In this document: one piece after another, positions 7,343 through 16,121 of the stretch
Numbering within the stretch: the first letter of the stretch is position 1
How the letters are laid out: every line of letters starts with the position of its first letter
Origin: an uncultured Collinsella sp.
GTDB taxonomy: Bacteria; Actinomycetota; Coriobacteriia; Coriobacteriales; Coriobacteriaceae
Assembly (NCBI GenBank): GCA_900541195.1
Contig: UQIY01000007.1
Location: 1-59,401, forward strand
DNA length: 59,401 bases
Direction of reading: 5' to 3'
Program-made: the position numbers and the translations under genes
The notes under the pieces: generated by a model
Told to the model about the DNA's origin: nothing
Database searches by the model: none
Seen by the model: the letters and a program-made list of their open reading frames with translations, nothing else

Positions 7343-9124
7343 TTAGATGCGGCCGAGGTCGTAGGCTTGGGCGGCGGCTTCACCGGCGCAGATGAGGTTG
7401 GTTGTGGCTTCTTGCGGATCGAGTGCCTGCTCCAGATCCATGGGCTTGCGGCAGACCGGCAAAACCAAGTCGACGCCCTGCCCGTACACCGCATCCAGGT
7501 TGTCAGCGCGACCGCCAACGACGGCGACCACCGGCTTGCCATAGCGCTTGGCACGGCGGGCCACGCCCACCGGCGCCTTGCCGGCAGCGGATTGCTCGTC
7601 CATATTGCCCTCGCCCGTTATGACCAGGTCGGCATCGCGCACGCGCTCGTCAAACCCAATCAGATCAAGCACCGTCCCCACACCCGAGCGCAGCTTCGCA
7701 CCGAGCGCCAGCAGCGCCGCGCCCAAGCCACCGGCAGCGCCCGCGCCGGGCACGCCGAGCACCGAGCCAAATGTCCGTGCGCCCTCGGGCGTGCGCAACA
7801 AACCCTGGGCTCGAGCTCCGGCAATCGCCGTATCGAGCAGGCGGCCGTAGCCGACCATCCAGCTGTCGCACCTGCTCAGCGCCTCGGCAGCATCCGTCGG
7901 CAGGCCCTTCTGTCCGCCGAACACCGCAAGCGCGCCGCGACGCCCTACGAGCGGATTCTCGACATCCGAAAGCACAACGATACGAGCGCCATCCAAAGCC
8001 TGCAGCGCTGACGTCAAATCGATACTCGCCACGTGTTCAAGGCCCGCAAGACCGGGGGCGACATCGCAGCCCTGATCATCGACCACGCGCGCGCCCAGCG
8101 CCTGCAGCATACCGGCGCCACCATCGTTGGTGGCGCTGCCGCCCAAGCCAATATAGATAGTCTTTGCCCCGGCACGAACCGCACGGAGCATCAGCTCGCC
8201 CACGCCATAGGTTGTGGCCGCCAACGCCGTCGACTCCGTGCAAGGCGAATACCCAATTCCGGCCGCCTCGGCCATCTCGATGACCGCGGACTTGCGCTCG
8301 ACATCAACCAGCATCCGGGCAGACACGCGGTCGCCCAAGGGACCTGCCACCTCGCAGGTCACAATCTCACCGCCGCACGCGGCAACGGCATCGAGCGTTC
8401 CCTCGCCACCATCTGCCAGCGGCAATGCGCGCACCTCGGCATCGGGCCAAACGCGGCGCACGCCTTCGGCTACCGCCGCCTCCGCCTGCGCGCTCGAAAC
8501 GCTGCCCTTAAAGGAGTCGATCGCCAACAGCACACGGCGGGGTCGGCGGCACGCAGGACCAAAGTCAACCGCCGTGCCAGCATCCTCACCGGCACCTGCA
8601 AGCGCTGCGGCGTGAGCGGCGTGTGCTTCAAGATCGGCCCCACAACCGCAATCAGCGCCGCCCGCTCCGCGCAGACCGCCAAAATAGCTACTCAGCAGCT
8701 CGCGGCATTCATCCGCCAGGACCCCAGCCGTCACGTTAAACCGATGATTCAGGCGCGAATCGGCATTCAGGTCATACAGCGAACCCAACGCGCCCGCCTT
8801 GGCATCACTCGCGCCATACACGCAGCGTCCCACGCGCGCGTTGACCATAAGACCCGCGCACATGCAGCAGGGTTCCAACGTCACATAGACCGTACAGTCG
8901 GAAAGGCGCCAGCGGCCAAGCGCCTGGGCAGCGGCGCACACGGCCGCAAACTCGGCATGAGCCGAAGGATCCTGGTCGAGCTCGCGCCGATTGTGCGCCC
9001 GCGCGACGATCTCGCCGTCGCGCACCACCACAGCGCCAATGGGCACTTCGCCCACTGCCGCGGCGGCGCGCGCCACCGCCAGCGCCTCGCGCATGAACTT
9101 CTCGTCGATTTCGGTGATCGTCAT
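7343..9124 (-). CDS. TadA-type tRNA adenosine deaminase fused to glycerate kinase
   Basis: One 593-residue reading frame joins two enzymes. Residues about 1-155 are a tRNA adenosine deaminase (TadA), which makes inosine at the wobble base of tRNA-Arg(ACG): the zinc and proton-shuttle motif HAEF and the PCCMC zinc cysteines are intact. After an alanine/glycine-rich linker of about 40 residues, the rest is a GarK/GlxK-type glycerate 2-kinase, starting LLAIDSFKGSVSSAQAEAAV and containing LPLADGGEGT and IGLGGSATNDGGAGM. The ATG at 9124 has GGAAGG six bases upstream; the frame extends a further 17 codons towards the tRNA gene but without a ribosome-binding site. The two activities are not metabolically linked, so this is an unusual fusion. 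No stop or frame change separates the halves. Confidence 0.88.
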   Translation of the reverse strand: MTITEIDEKFMREALAVARAAAAVGEVPIGAVVVRDGEIVARAHNRRELDQDPSAHAEFAAVCAAAQALGRWRLSDCTVYVTLEPCCMCAGLMVNARVGRCVYGASDAKAGALGSLYDLNADSRLNHRFNVTAGVLADECRELLSSYFGGLRGAGGADCGCGADLEAHAAHAAALAGAGEDAGTAVDFGPACRRPRRVLLAIDSFKGSVSSAQAEAAVAEGVRRVWPDAEVRALPLADGGEGTLDAVAACGGEIVTCEVAGPLGDRVSARMLVDVERKSAVIEMAEAAGIGYSPCTESTALAATTYGVGELMLRAVRAGAKTIYIGLGGSATNDGGAGMLQALGARVVDDQGCDVAPGLAGLEHVASIDLTSALQALDGARIVVLSDVENPLVGRRGALAVFGGQKGLPTDAAEALSRCDSWMVGYGRLLDTAIAGARAQGLLRTPEGARTFGSVLGVPGAGAAGGLGAALLALGAKLRSGVGTVLDLIGFDERVRDADLVITGEGNMDEQSAAGKAPVGVARRAKRYGKPVVAVVGGRADNLDAVYGQGVDLVLPVCRKPMDLEQALDPQEATTNLICAGEAAAQAYDLGRI

Positions 9125-9175
9125 CGTTCGCCTTCCCTGTTGCAAATTCAAAACGATGCTATCATTACGACTCAC

Positions 9176-9265
9176 GGAGAGATGGCAGAGCGGTTGAATG
9201 CGGCGGTCTTGAAAACCGTTGAGCGCGAGAGCGTTCCGGGGGTTCGAATCCCCCTCTCTCCGCCA
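9176..9265 (+). tRNA. tRNA-Ser (anticodon TGA)
   Basis: Class II tRNA. The 7-bp acceptor stem GGAGAGA (9176-9182) pairs with TCTCTCC (9255-9261); the discriminator is G and the CCA end is encoded (9263-9265). The anticodon stem-loop GGTCTTGAAAACC gives TGA, and a long variable arm follows. The T arm contains GGTTCGAATCC. It lies divergently from the TadA fusion. Confidence 0.95.
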
Positions 9266-9268
9266 CTC

Positions 9269-9865
9269 CTAGTGATGCACCGGTGTCATGGTCCGCTCAA
9301 ACAGTGCATCGACCACGTCGGCTATCTCAGGTCGACGCTCAAGATCGTGGCCTGATTCCCACCATATCGTGAAAAGTCGAATAATACCGCCGGCGACAAA
9401 CTCAGACGTCGTCTCGAGTGACACGGGGGCCAGGGCATCCTCGGCAAGCACGTTCATCACACGCTCGCGGATGGAGCGGGCAATGCGGTCGCAAATAACG
9501 TTGGTCAACATGCCCGACATGCTGCTTGCCAAAATGTTATCCATGAGCCGCTCGTGCGCCAGAATCAAATCCATGGCATCGTCCAAAATCGCGTGCCGAA
9601 GCGCGCGCACGTCCTCGGCAGATACCGCGCCGGCCTCATCGGGCTGTTTTTGCGGCAAGCCCGACATGAGCTCATCGATATAAAAGGCAAAGTAATCGTT
9701 CTTGTCGCGAAAGTGCTTGTAGAACGTCGTGCGGCGAATCATGGCGCGGTCGCACAGCATGGCAACCGTCAGGTCCTCAAAACGATGCTCCTCGAGAAGC
9801 TCGGTAAAGGCATCGAACAGGGCGCGGTAGGTTTTCTTGATGCGAAGGTCCACTGGTATCGCCAT
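9269..9865 (-). CDS. TetR family transcriptional regulator
   Basis: About 198 aa. An N-terminal TetR helix-turn-helix domain spans about residues 8-60: KKTYRALFDAFTELLEEHRF, then a segment ending in the RTTFYKHF recognition helix and DKNDYFAFYIDE. The remaining all-helical part is the ligand/dimer domain and is not recognisable. The ATG at 9865 is immediately preceded by TGAGG, which is too close; the GTG at 9853 (protein starting VDLRIKK) has GGATGG eight bases upstream and is probably the true start. It is divergent from the lemA gene with about 200 bp between, so autoregulation or control of lemA is possible. The effector is unknown. Confidence 0.85.
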   Translation of the reverse strand: MAIPVDLRIKKTYRALFDAFTELLEEHRFEDLTVAMLCDRAMIRRTTFYKHFRDKNDYFAFYIDELMSGLPQKQPDEAGAVSAEDVRALRHAILDDAMDLILAHERLMDNILASSMSGMLTNVICDRIARSIRERVMNVLAEDALAPVSLETTSEFVAGGIIRLFTIWWESGHDLERRPEIADVVDALFERTMTPVHH

Positions 9866-10064
9866 CCTCAGGGCAAAGACAACACTCGTCAATCTGTCGC
9901 ATATCTTACACCTGTACCTCGCGCGCTTTGCCCCGGTGCCGACCCCGACGAAAACACAACGCTTACCGGAAAGTTCGGCACGACAAAACGTTGCGGGTAT
10001 ACTAGTAGCGTTATACCAACGGCAGCTGGCGCATGCCGCCGCGGCCATTCGAAACGGAGACATC

Positions 10065-10616
10065 ATGCTTCCCGTCATCATCGGCATCGTTGTTGTCATT
10101 GTGATTGCCTGCGCCATCGCCGGCATCTACAACAACATGGTCACCAAGCGTAACCGCATCGATAACGCCTGGCAGAACATCGATACGCAGCTGCAGCGTC
10201 GCAACGACCTGATCCCCAACCTGGTCGAGACCGTCAAGGGCTACGCCAAGCACGAGCAGGAGACGCTCTCCGCCGTGATCAGCGCGCGTAACACCGCCGT
10301 CAAGGCCACCACGCCCGAAGCCAAGATGGAAGCCGACAACGTGCTGACCGGTGCGCTGCGCCAGCTCTTCGCCGTAGCCGAGGCCTATCCCGATCTTAAG
10401 GCAAACACCAACTTTACGCAGCTGCAGGCATCGCTCGAGGATACCGAGAACAAGATTAGCTATGCACGCCAGAGCTACAACGACTGCGTGCTCAGCTACA
10501 ACAACGCCATTCAAACGTTCCCGGCTGTCATCTTTGCCGGCATCTTCCAGTTTAAGGAGCGCCAGGGCTTCGAGGCCGCCGAAGCAGCCCGCCAGGCCCC
10601 GACCGTCAAGTTCTAG
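10065..10616 (+). CDS. lemA: LemA family protein
   Basis: 183 aa. A single N-terminal membrane anchor (residues 3-23) is followed by the long helical LemA domain with the conserved segment WQNIDTQLQRRNDLIPNLVE (about 36-55) and the ending FAGIFQFKERQGFEA. The start ATG has GGAGAC upstream. LemA proteins are membrane-anchored helical-bundle proteins of unknown biochemical role, often paired with a TPM-domain protein; here the gene is alone and closed by a terminator at 10654. Confidence 0.9.
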   Translation: MLPVIIGIVVVIVIACAIAGIYNNMVTKRNRIDNAWQNIDTQLQRRNDLIPNLVETVKGYAKHEQETLSAVISARNTAVKATTPEAKMEADNVLTGALRQLFAVAEAYPDLKANTNFTQLQASLEDTENKISYARQSYNDCVLSYNNAIQTFPAVIFAGIFQFKERQGFEAAEAARQAPTVKF

Positions 10617-10653
10617 TAGTTTGACAGCGCATCCTTAATCGGCCAAATGCATA

Positions 10654-10698
10654 AACCGCCCCGTCGAATGCATACTTCGACGGGGCGGTTTCCTTTTT
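10654..10698 (+). terminator. lemA terminator
   Basis: Perfect 14-bp stem AACCGCCCCGTCGA/TCGACGGGGCGGTT with a 9-nt loop followed by TCCTTTTT. Confidence 0.9.
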
Positions 10699-10722
10699 CG
10701 CGAAGGCCCCCCTCTAAGCGCC

Positions 10723-10922
10723 GTGCATTTTCAGGAGTATTCAACATAGCCAAGAGCTTCGGGCGCCACGATAAATGCCAAAGACCGCGAATGTCCCTGC
10801 AAATCAAACGCTGTCAGCCCATAACCCCGCCCATCATTCGTAGAAAACATCGAGAAATCCCGATTTTTGCCCGAGGTCGGTATGCAGGGGCCTTCGATTG
10901 CAGAATACTCGCAAAAATGCAC
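10723..10922. repeat. 200-bp element with 20-bp terminal inverted repeats
   Basis: Left end GTGCATTTTCAGGAGTATTC (10723-10742) and right end GAATACTCGCAAAAATGCAC (10903-10922) are inverted copies, 17 of 20 matching. The interior has no gene. On the minus strand one frame stays open through the whole element and stops just inside the left repeat. Size and ends suggest a non-autonomous (MITE-like) mobile or repeat element; no target-site duplication is clear. Confidence 0.5.
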
Positions 10923-10995
10923 GTCGCCGCCACCCCCACATGGCGCGAAGCAAAACAAAAGCGCGGCCTTCCTTTCCGGCGCACTCCGCAGGACG

Positions 10996-11036
10996 AAAGA
11001 ACCCCCGCCATGCGTAGTGCACAGCGGGGGTTCTTT
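10996..11036 (-). terminator. ilvE terminator
   Basis: Perfect 13-bp stem AAAGAACCCCCGC/GCGGGGGTTCTTT. It stands 59 bp downstream of the ilvE stop codon on the minus strand. Confidence 0.85.
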
Positions 11037-11094
11037 CATGTCCGAGGACGCGCCGGGAGGGAAGGCCGCCCTCGGGCCGGACAGCTAAGACAGC

Positions 11095-12147
11095 TTACGC
11101 GACGGTGTAAACCCAGTTGTGCTTATCCTCAACAGCACCAGACTGGATACCAGTCAGGGTCTCGCGAAGCTTCTTCATCACGGGGCCGATCTCGGTGTAG
11201 CCAGCCGGGAAGGTCACGGTCTCGTCGGCGCCGTAAACCTTGTTGTCGATCTCGCCGACCGGGGAGATGACGGCAGCGGTGCCGCACAGGCCGCACTCGA
11301 CAAAGGTGCCGGCCTTGACCTCGGCCCACTCTACGGGACGCTGATCGACGGTCATGCCCAGGTCCTGAGCAACCTGAACGAGCGAACGACGAGTGATAGA
11401 GGGCAGGATGGAGTCGGTGTGGGACTGCGGAACGACGAGGGTGCCGTCCTCCTTCACGAACAGGACGTTAGCGCCACCGGTCTCCTCGACATAGGTGCGG
11501 GACTCGGAATCGAGATACAGGTTCTCGGCATAGCCCTCGCGGTGAGCCTCCATCGTGGGCTTGAGGGACATGGCGTAGTTCAGGCCAGCCTTGATGTTGC
11601 CGGTGCCGTGAGGTGCCGCACGGTCATACTCGGAAACGCGCAGCTTGACGGGCTTGAGGCCACCCTTAAAGTACGGACCGACCGGGGTCACGAGAATACG
11701 GAACGTGTACTCAGGAGCGGGAGCCACGCCGATCACGTCACCGGAGCCGATCATAAACGGGCGCACGTACAGGGTCGCGCCAGAGCCGAAGGGCGGAACC
11801 CAGGCGGCGTTGGCAGAAACGACCTGCTTGACGGCCTCAACGAACTTGTCCTTGGGGAACGGGGGCATCTCGAGGCGCTGCGCAGAGTTGTACATGCGCT
11901 CGGCGTTCATGTCGGGACGGAAGCAGACGATGCTGCCGTCCTCGGCGGTGTAAGCCTTCAGGCCCTCAAAGACTTCCTGGCAGTAATGGAAGATGCCGCC
12001 GCACTCGGAGACATGCAGGGTGTGGTCGGTGGTCAGGCCGCCCTCGTCCCACTCGCCGTCCTTCCAATGGGCCTCGTAGCTGTAATCGGTCTTCATGTAG
12101 CCAAAGCCGAGGCTACCCCAATCGATATCCTTCTTCTCGACAGTCAT
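11095..12147 (-). CDS. ilvE: Branched-chain amino acid aminotransferase
   Basis: Fold-type IV PLP enzyme (350 aa) that exchanges the amino group between glutamate and the 2-oxo acids of Val, Leu and Ile in the cytoplasm. ATG 12147 is preceded by AAGGAGCG. Family landmarks: EVFEGLKAYT, the RPFMIGSG region, the PLP lysine in GTGNIKAGLNYA (about 196-207), VEETGGANVLFV and VECGLCGTAAVISPVG. The length matches the long BCAT form typical of Actinobacteria and many gut bacteria. It is a single-gene unit with its own terminator. The about 300-bp stretch upstream (to 12445) shows no T-box or leader peptide that I can recognise. Confidence 0.95.
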   Translation of the reverse strand: MTVEKKDIDWGSLGFGYMKTDYSYEAHWKDGEWDEGGLTTDHTLHVSECGGIFHYCQEVFEGLKAYTAEDGSIVCFRPDMNAERMYNSAQRLEMPPFPKDKFVEAVKQVVSANAAWVPPFGSGATLYVRPFMIGSGDVIGVAPAPEYTFRILVTPVGPYFKGGLKPVKLRVSEYDRAAPHGTGNIKAGLNYAMSLKPTMEAHREGYAENLYLDSESRTYVEETGGANVLFVKEDGTLVVPQSHTDSILPSITRRSLVQVAQDLGMTVDQRPVEWAEVKAGTFVECGLCGTAAVISPVGEIDNKVYGADETVTFPAGYTEIGPVMKKLRETLTGIQSGAVEDKHNWVYTVA

Positions 12148-12376
12148 ATGTCGCTCCTTACATACACAGTTGCAAACTCGCGAACCCGCACGCAAGGACC
12201 GAGGCCGACCGCGTCGCAACGTCGCACGCCCGGAGCGTAGAGCCGGACGGGACACGCGAACAGCATCAAAACCGATGGCACGTCGATTCGCATGCACGAG
12301 ATTGTACTCCGCACGCGCGTCGGATAAAACGTTTTTCTTTAACTAACTAAAGTAATTTCATTTGACCGAAGCTGAA

Positions 12377-12408
12377 GAGGCCCGCCACCGTAAACGGCGA
12401 CGGGCCTC
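12377..12408 (-). terminator. Terminator-like hairpin after DedA gene
   Basis: GAGGCCCG/CGGGCCTC stem with an inner CCG-TAAA-CGG hairpin, 38 bp beyond the DedA stop. There is no clear T-run, so termination strength is uncertain. Confidence 0.55.
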
Positions 12409-12445
12409 AACTGCACGGTTTGCGCGCTGGCTCGAGCTACGCGTT

Positions 12446-13084
12446 CTATTTACCCAGCTTAGCCTTGACCAGACCGACCACGGTCGGGATGATCGACACG
12501 GTAACGATGCCGATAATCAGCAGCTCAAAGTGCTCCTGCACAAAGGGAATGCCGCCAAAGAAGTAGCCCAGCAGCATAAAGAGCGTTGACCAGGTAATGC
12601 CACCCAGCACGTTAAAGATGACAAAGTTGCGCCAGTGCATGCCGCCCATGCCGGCGATAAAGGGCACAAAGGTGCGGATAAACGGGAAGAAGCGGCCGAG
12701 GAAAATGGCCAGGTGGCCCCACTTGTCCAAGAAGTCCTCGGACTTTTTAATGCGCTCGGGCGTCATGGCCTTGACCTTACCCGAAGCGATGATCTTGCGG
12801 CCAAAGAAGTGACCGATCATAAAGTTGCACTGATCGCCCAAGATGGCAGCAGCCCATGCGACGGCCAGCAAAGCCACGATGTTAAAGCCACCGTTGTGGG
12901 CAAAGAAGCCCGAAGCAAACAGCAGCGAATCACCGGGAAGGAACGGGAAGAACACCACGCCCGTCTCGATAAAGATGATCAGGAACACGCAGCCGTAGGC
13001 CATAAGCGGGCCGGCGGCGATCCAGCTGGCAATCGCGGTGCGCGGGTCTTTGAGCAGCTCGGCGATAAAATTAATGAAACCCAT
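12446..13084 (-). CDS. DedA family membrane protein
   Basis: 212 aa integral membrane protein of the DedA/VTT family, linked to phospholipid (undecaprenyl-phosphate or phosphatidylethanolamine) flipping and envelope homeostasis. It contains the re-entrant-loop motif FFPFLPGDSLLF (about 45-56), the membrane-spanning region with GDQCNFMIGHFFGR, and the second motif FLGRFFPFIRTFVPFIAGMG (about 129-148) with the conserved arginines, then two C-terminal membrane segments. ATG 13084 has GAGAGG nine bases upstream; the frame extends further 5' but without a ribosome-binding site. It is convergent with nothing, and divergent from cysE. Confidence 0.92.
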   Translation of the reverse strand: MGFINFIAELLKDPRTAIASWIAAGPLMAYGCVFLIIFIETGVVFFPFLPGDSLLFASGFFAHNGGFNIVALLAVAWAAAILGDQCNFMIGHFFGRKIIASGKVKAMTPERIKKSEDFLDKWGHLAIFLGRFFPFIRTFVPFIAGMGGMHWRNFVIFNVLGGITWSTLFMLLGYFFGGIPFVQEHFELLIIGIVTVSIIPTVVGLVKAKLGK

Positions 13085-13307
13085 GAAGTAAAACCTCTCA
13101 GTTGTGGGCGCGGATACGTCCAAGTTGACCAGTATACGGTTGCGGCGTCCCCTCGTGCGCAACCCCACAAAAGCATGACTCCATTACCAGCAAGTTTGCA
13201 TAACTGACACCTGTCGCGCAATGCCGCCAAGATTGTCCTTCCTAATCCCTAGCGAATCGCTATACTTTATTGAATCGCATTGCCATGGCGCTAAGGGAGG
13301 GCGGCCG

Positions 13308-14012
13308 GTGAGCTTTATCAATACCATTCGCGAGGACATCAAGACCGTCCAAGCGCAGGACCCCGCCGCGCAAAACGGTCTGGTCATCTTCCTTTCCTAT
13401 CCTGGCCTGCACGCCAAGTGGAACCACGTGCCCGAGCACTGGCTCTGGGAGCACGGTCATCGCTCGCTCGCCCGCGTGCTCTCGCAAATCACCCGTCACA
13501 TCACCGGCGTCGAGATTCATCCCGCCGCACAGATCGGCAAGCATTTCTTTATCGACCACGCCATGGGCGTCGTCATCGGCGAGACCACCATTGTGGGTGA
13601 CAACTGCGTGCTCTACCAGGGCGTCACGCTCGGCGGTACCGGCAACGAGACCGGCAAGCGCCACCCCACCCTAGGCAACAACGTCACCGTGGGCACGGGC
13701 GCCAAGGTGCTCGGCAACATCCGCATCGGCAACAACGTCAAAATCGGCGGCAACTCGGTCGTCGTTAAGGACGTGCCCGACAACTGCACCGTCGTGGGCG
13801 TGCCGGGACGCATCATCAAGCGCAACGGCTGCCGCGTGTTCGAGGAGAGTTTCGACGCCAAGCAGCATCGCGAGTACATGCCCGATGACGCCGCCGAGCA
13901 GAGTGCCCTCAACCGCCAGGGCATCACCGAGAATGCCCGCCGCGTCAAGGAACTCGAGCGAGAGGTGGCCGAGCTCAAAGCCCTCGTCGCCAAGCTCGTG
14001 GACGAGCGCTAG
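13308..14012 (+). CDS. cysE: Serine O-acetyltransferase
   Basis: Acetylates serine from acetyl-CoA, the first step of cysteine synthesis (234 aa). The N-terminal helical part (HVPEHWLWEHGHRSLARVLS) is followed by a left-handed beta-helix with the CysE signature IDHAMGVVIGETTIVGDNCV (about 83-102), where D and H form the catalytic pair, then LYQGVTLGGTG. After the hexapeptide repeats comes a charged coiled-coil-like tail (ARRVKELEREVAELKALVAK). Start GTG 13308 has AAGGGAGG seven bases upstream; the upstream in-frame ATG (13221) would place untypical residues in front. It is the only sulfur-assimilation gene near it. Confidence 0.93.
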   Translation: MSFINTIREDIKTVQAQDPAAQNGLVIFLSYPGLHAKWNHVPEHWLWEHGHRSLARVLSQITRHITGVEIHPAAQIGKHFFIDHAMGVVIGETTIVGDNCVLYQGVTLGGTGNETGKRHPTLGNNVTVGTGAKVLGNIRIGNNVKIGGNSVVVKDVPDNCTVVGVPGRIIKRNGCRVFEESFDAKQHREYMPDDAAEQSALNRQGITENARRVKELEREVAELKALVAKLVDER

Positions 14013-14039
14013 GAACGCAAGCGGCACAAAACGACATCG

Positions 14040-14098
14040 GCATCAACGCAAGAAGGCGCGCCAGGGAATTCATCCCCGGCGCGCCTTTGCGTTGATGC
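14040..14098. terminator. Bidirectional terminator between cysE and exporter gene
   Basis: Long stem: outer arms GCATCAACGCAA/TTGCGTTGATGC and inner arms AGGCGCGCC/GGCGCGCCT. It sits between two convergent genes. Confidence 0.8.
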
Positions 14099-14127
14099 GA
14101 CATGTGGGACTGTCCCTTTGTCACATT
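14099..14127. repeat. GGGACAG-core repeat (partial)
   Basis: Contains GGGACTGTCCC (14106-14116) flanked by GACATGT and TTTGTCAC; on the minus strand it reads AAAGGGACAGTCCC. Resembles the core of the GGGGACAG hairpin family elsewhere in the window and overlaps the last bases of the exporter gene. Confidence 0.45.
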
Positions 14128-16120
14128 ATGCGAACTGGCTCAGATAGAGGTCGGCATAAGCGCCCTCGGCTGCGAGCAGCTCCTTATGCGTGCCCTGCTC
14201 GATAATGTTGCCGTGGTCCATGACCAAGATCAGGTCGGCGTCCACGATCGTCGACAGGCGATGCGCGATCACAAAGCTCGTGCGCCCGCGCATAAGCGCG
14301 TCCATGGCACGGCCGATGGCAAGCTCGGTGCGCGTATCCACGCTTGAGGTCGCCTCGTCCAGGATGAGAATCGCCGGGTTGTTGAGCAGCACGCGCGCAA
14401 TGGTCAGCAGCTGGCGTTGGCCCTGACTAATGCTCTCGGCATCGTTAGCCACACGCGTGTCGTAGCCCTGCGGCATAGTGCGCACGAAAAAGTCGACCTG
14501 CGCGGCACGAGCGGCGGCCACGATCTCCTCGCGCGTTGCCTCGGGGCAGCCGTAGGCGATGTTTTCGGCAATCGTGCCATCGAATAGCCAGGCGTCCTGC
14601 AGCACCATGCCAAACTGCTGCCGTAGCTCACCGCGGTCCATGAGGCGCGTATCCACACCGTCAAGCGTAATGCGGCCGCCGTCGATCTCGTAAAAGCGCA
14701 TGAGCAGGTTGATGAGCGTCGTCTTGCCTGCGCCCGTGGTTCCCACCACGGCAATCTTCTGGCCCGGCTCGGCGGTAAACGACACGTCGCGCATGAGCGG
14801 CTTATCGGGCGCATAGCCAAAGCGCACGTGCTCAAAGGAGACGCGGCCCTCCACGCGGCCCGGCAGCTTGGCGGCCTCGTCCGGCAGCGGATCGGCCTCC
14901 ATCTCGGGCTCATCGAGCAGGTCGAACACGCGCTCCGCACTCGCCAGCGCGCTCTGCAGCGAGTTGAAAGTGAACGACAGCTGCGTCATGGGTTCGGACG
15001 CCTCGTAGATAAACTGGAAGAACGCCTGGAACACGCCGACGGTCATGTGGCCGGCGACCAGCATGCTGCAGCCCACGAGTGCGATCACGATCTGTGCCAG
15101 GCGGCCGATAAAGCGCACCGCGGGGCCGACGGCGTTGATCATAAAGTCGGCCTTGGTGCTCACGCGCGCCAGCTCGCCCGAGGCCTCATGAACCTCGGCA
15201 GAACTCTGGTGCTCGCGGTTAAACGCGCGGATCACCAGACGGCCCGAATAGCCTTCCTCGACCGCACTCGTAATCTTGGACACCCACTCCTGGCGCTCGC
15301 CCGTCACATCGTGTGTGCGGCGCGAGACGACCTTCGTCACCAGCAGCGACAGTGCCGTAAAGAACAGAAAGACGAGCGTAAGCTGCACGCTGAACACGAA
15401 CATCACGCTCACAGCACCAACAACCGTGCCGATTGACACGAGCAGCTGCAGCAATCCGCGCTGCATGCTCTCGGACATCTTGTCCAGGTCGTTGGTCGCG
15501 CGGCTGACGACCTCGCCGGGACGATGCGCGTCAAAATAGGCGAGCGGCAGACGGTTGAGCTTTTGCGCGATGCGGTTGCGCAGGCGCAGATTGAGACGCT
15601 CAGCGACGCTCGACATCAAAAAGCTCTGGAGCGCATAGAACGAGGCAGCGGCAGTCCAGATCATAAAGTAGACGAAAATGGTCTTGCCGCAGTTCTCCCA
15701 GGTGATGCTGAAAGTGGTGTCGTTGGCAAACGCCACCTGAATGTAGCCCCACAGCTCATCGATCACGCGGGCGCTATATGCCGGCGCGGCGGTGTTAAAG
15801 ATGACATAGAACACAATGCTCGCGAACACGATATAGAAGCGCCAATGGTCGCCGGCAGCCTCACTCCACAGGCGGCGCACCGTCGCCCAGGTATCCCGAG
15901 GCGTCTCGTCCTCGTCTTCGTCGTCCACGTCGCGCATACGCTCTGCCTCGGCGCGGGCGCGCTCGTCCTCGGCACGTTCGTTTTCCTCGTAGAGCGCTTG
16001 GCGGCGAGCCTCGCGCTTGGCGGCGTCATCCAGCTCGGTCGACGCGGCAGCCGTTTCCTCGACCAGTCCCGCGGCAGCGGCGTCATCAACGCCGCCCTGC
16101 TTCTTGAGCTCCCCGGTCAT
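14126..16120 (-). CDS. ABC exporter subunit with canonical NBD (second pair)
   Basis: 664 aa half-transporter. An unusual charged N-terminal extension of about 95 residues, rich in Glu/Asp/Arg (for example EDERARAEAERMRDVDDEDE), precedes the six membrane segments. The ATPase domain has Walker A GTTGAGKTT, signature ISQGQ and Walker B LILDEATSSVD with the catalytic Glu. The ATG at 16120 begins one base after the stop of the preceding gene and uses GGGAGGTGA within that gene's end. It pairs with the 16122-17858 product; this is the BmrD-like catalytic subunit. The last gene of a marR-abc-abc operon. Substrate unknown; control by the MarR protein suggests a drug or toxic-compound exporter. Confidence 0.9.
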   Translation of the reverse strand: MTGELKKQGGVDDAAAAGLVEETAAASTELDDAAKREARRQALYEENERAEDERARAEAERMRDVDDEDEDETPRDTWATVRRLWSEAAGDHWRFYIVFASIVFYVIFNTAAPAYSARVIDELWGYIQVAFANDTTFSITWENCGKTIFVYFMIWTAAASFYALQSFLMSSVAERLNLRLRNRIAQKLNRLPLAYFDAHRPGEVVSRATNDLDKMSESMQRGLLQLLVSIGTVVGAVSVMFVFSVQLTLVFLFFTALSLLVTKVVSRRTHDVTGERQEWVSKITSAVEEGYSGRLVIRAFNREHQSSAEVHEASGELARVSTKADFMINAVGPAVRFIGRLAQIVIALVGCSMLVAGHMTVGVFQAFFQFIYEASEPMTQLSFTFNSLQSALASAERVFDLLDEPEMEADPLPDEAAKLPGRVEGRVSFEHVRFGYAPDKPLMRDVSFTAEPGQKIAVVGTTGAGKTTLINLLMRFYEIDGGRITLDGVDTRLMDRGELRQQFGMVLQDAWLFDGTIAENIAYGCPEATREEIVAAARAAQVDFFVRTMPQGYDTRVANDAESISQGQRQLLTIARVLLNNPAILILDEATSSVDTRTELAIGRAMDALMRGRTSFVIAHRLSTIVDADLILVMDHGNIIEQGTHKELLAAEGAYADLYLSQFA

Positions 16121-16121
16121 G

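Larger units (their letters stand above)
10617..11094. other. 478-bp non-coding gap with inverted-repeat element
   Basis: Bounded by the lemA terminator (10654-10698) and the ilvE terminator (10996-11036), with a 200-bp terminal-inverted-repeat element between them (10723-10922). A 102-codon minus-strand frame (10731-11039) crosses all of this but starts inside the ilvE terminator hairpin and has no ribosome-binding site, so it is not called as a gene. Confidence 0.6.

Noticed and set aside
10731..11039. 102-codon minus-strand open frame
   Set aside because: Starts within the ilvE terminator hairpin and ends within an inverted repeat; kept only as a note on the repeat element.
12148..12445. 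T-box or leader-peptide attenuator before ilvE
   Set aside because: No T-box consensus, no branched-chain-codon run and no terminator/antiterminator pair were found.
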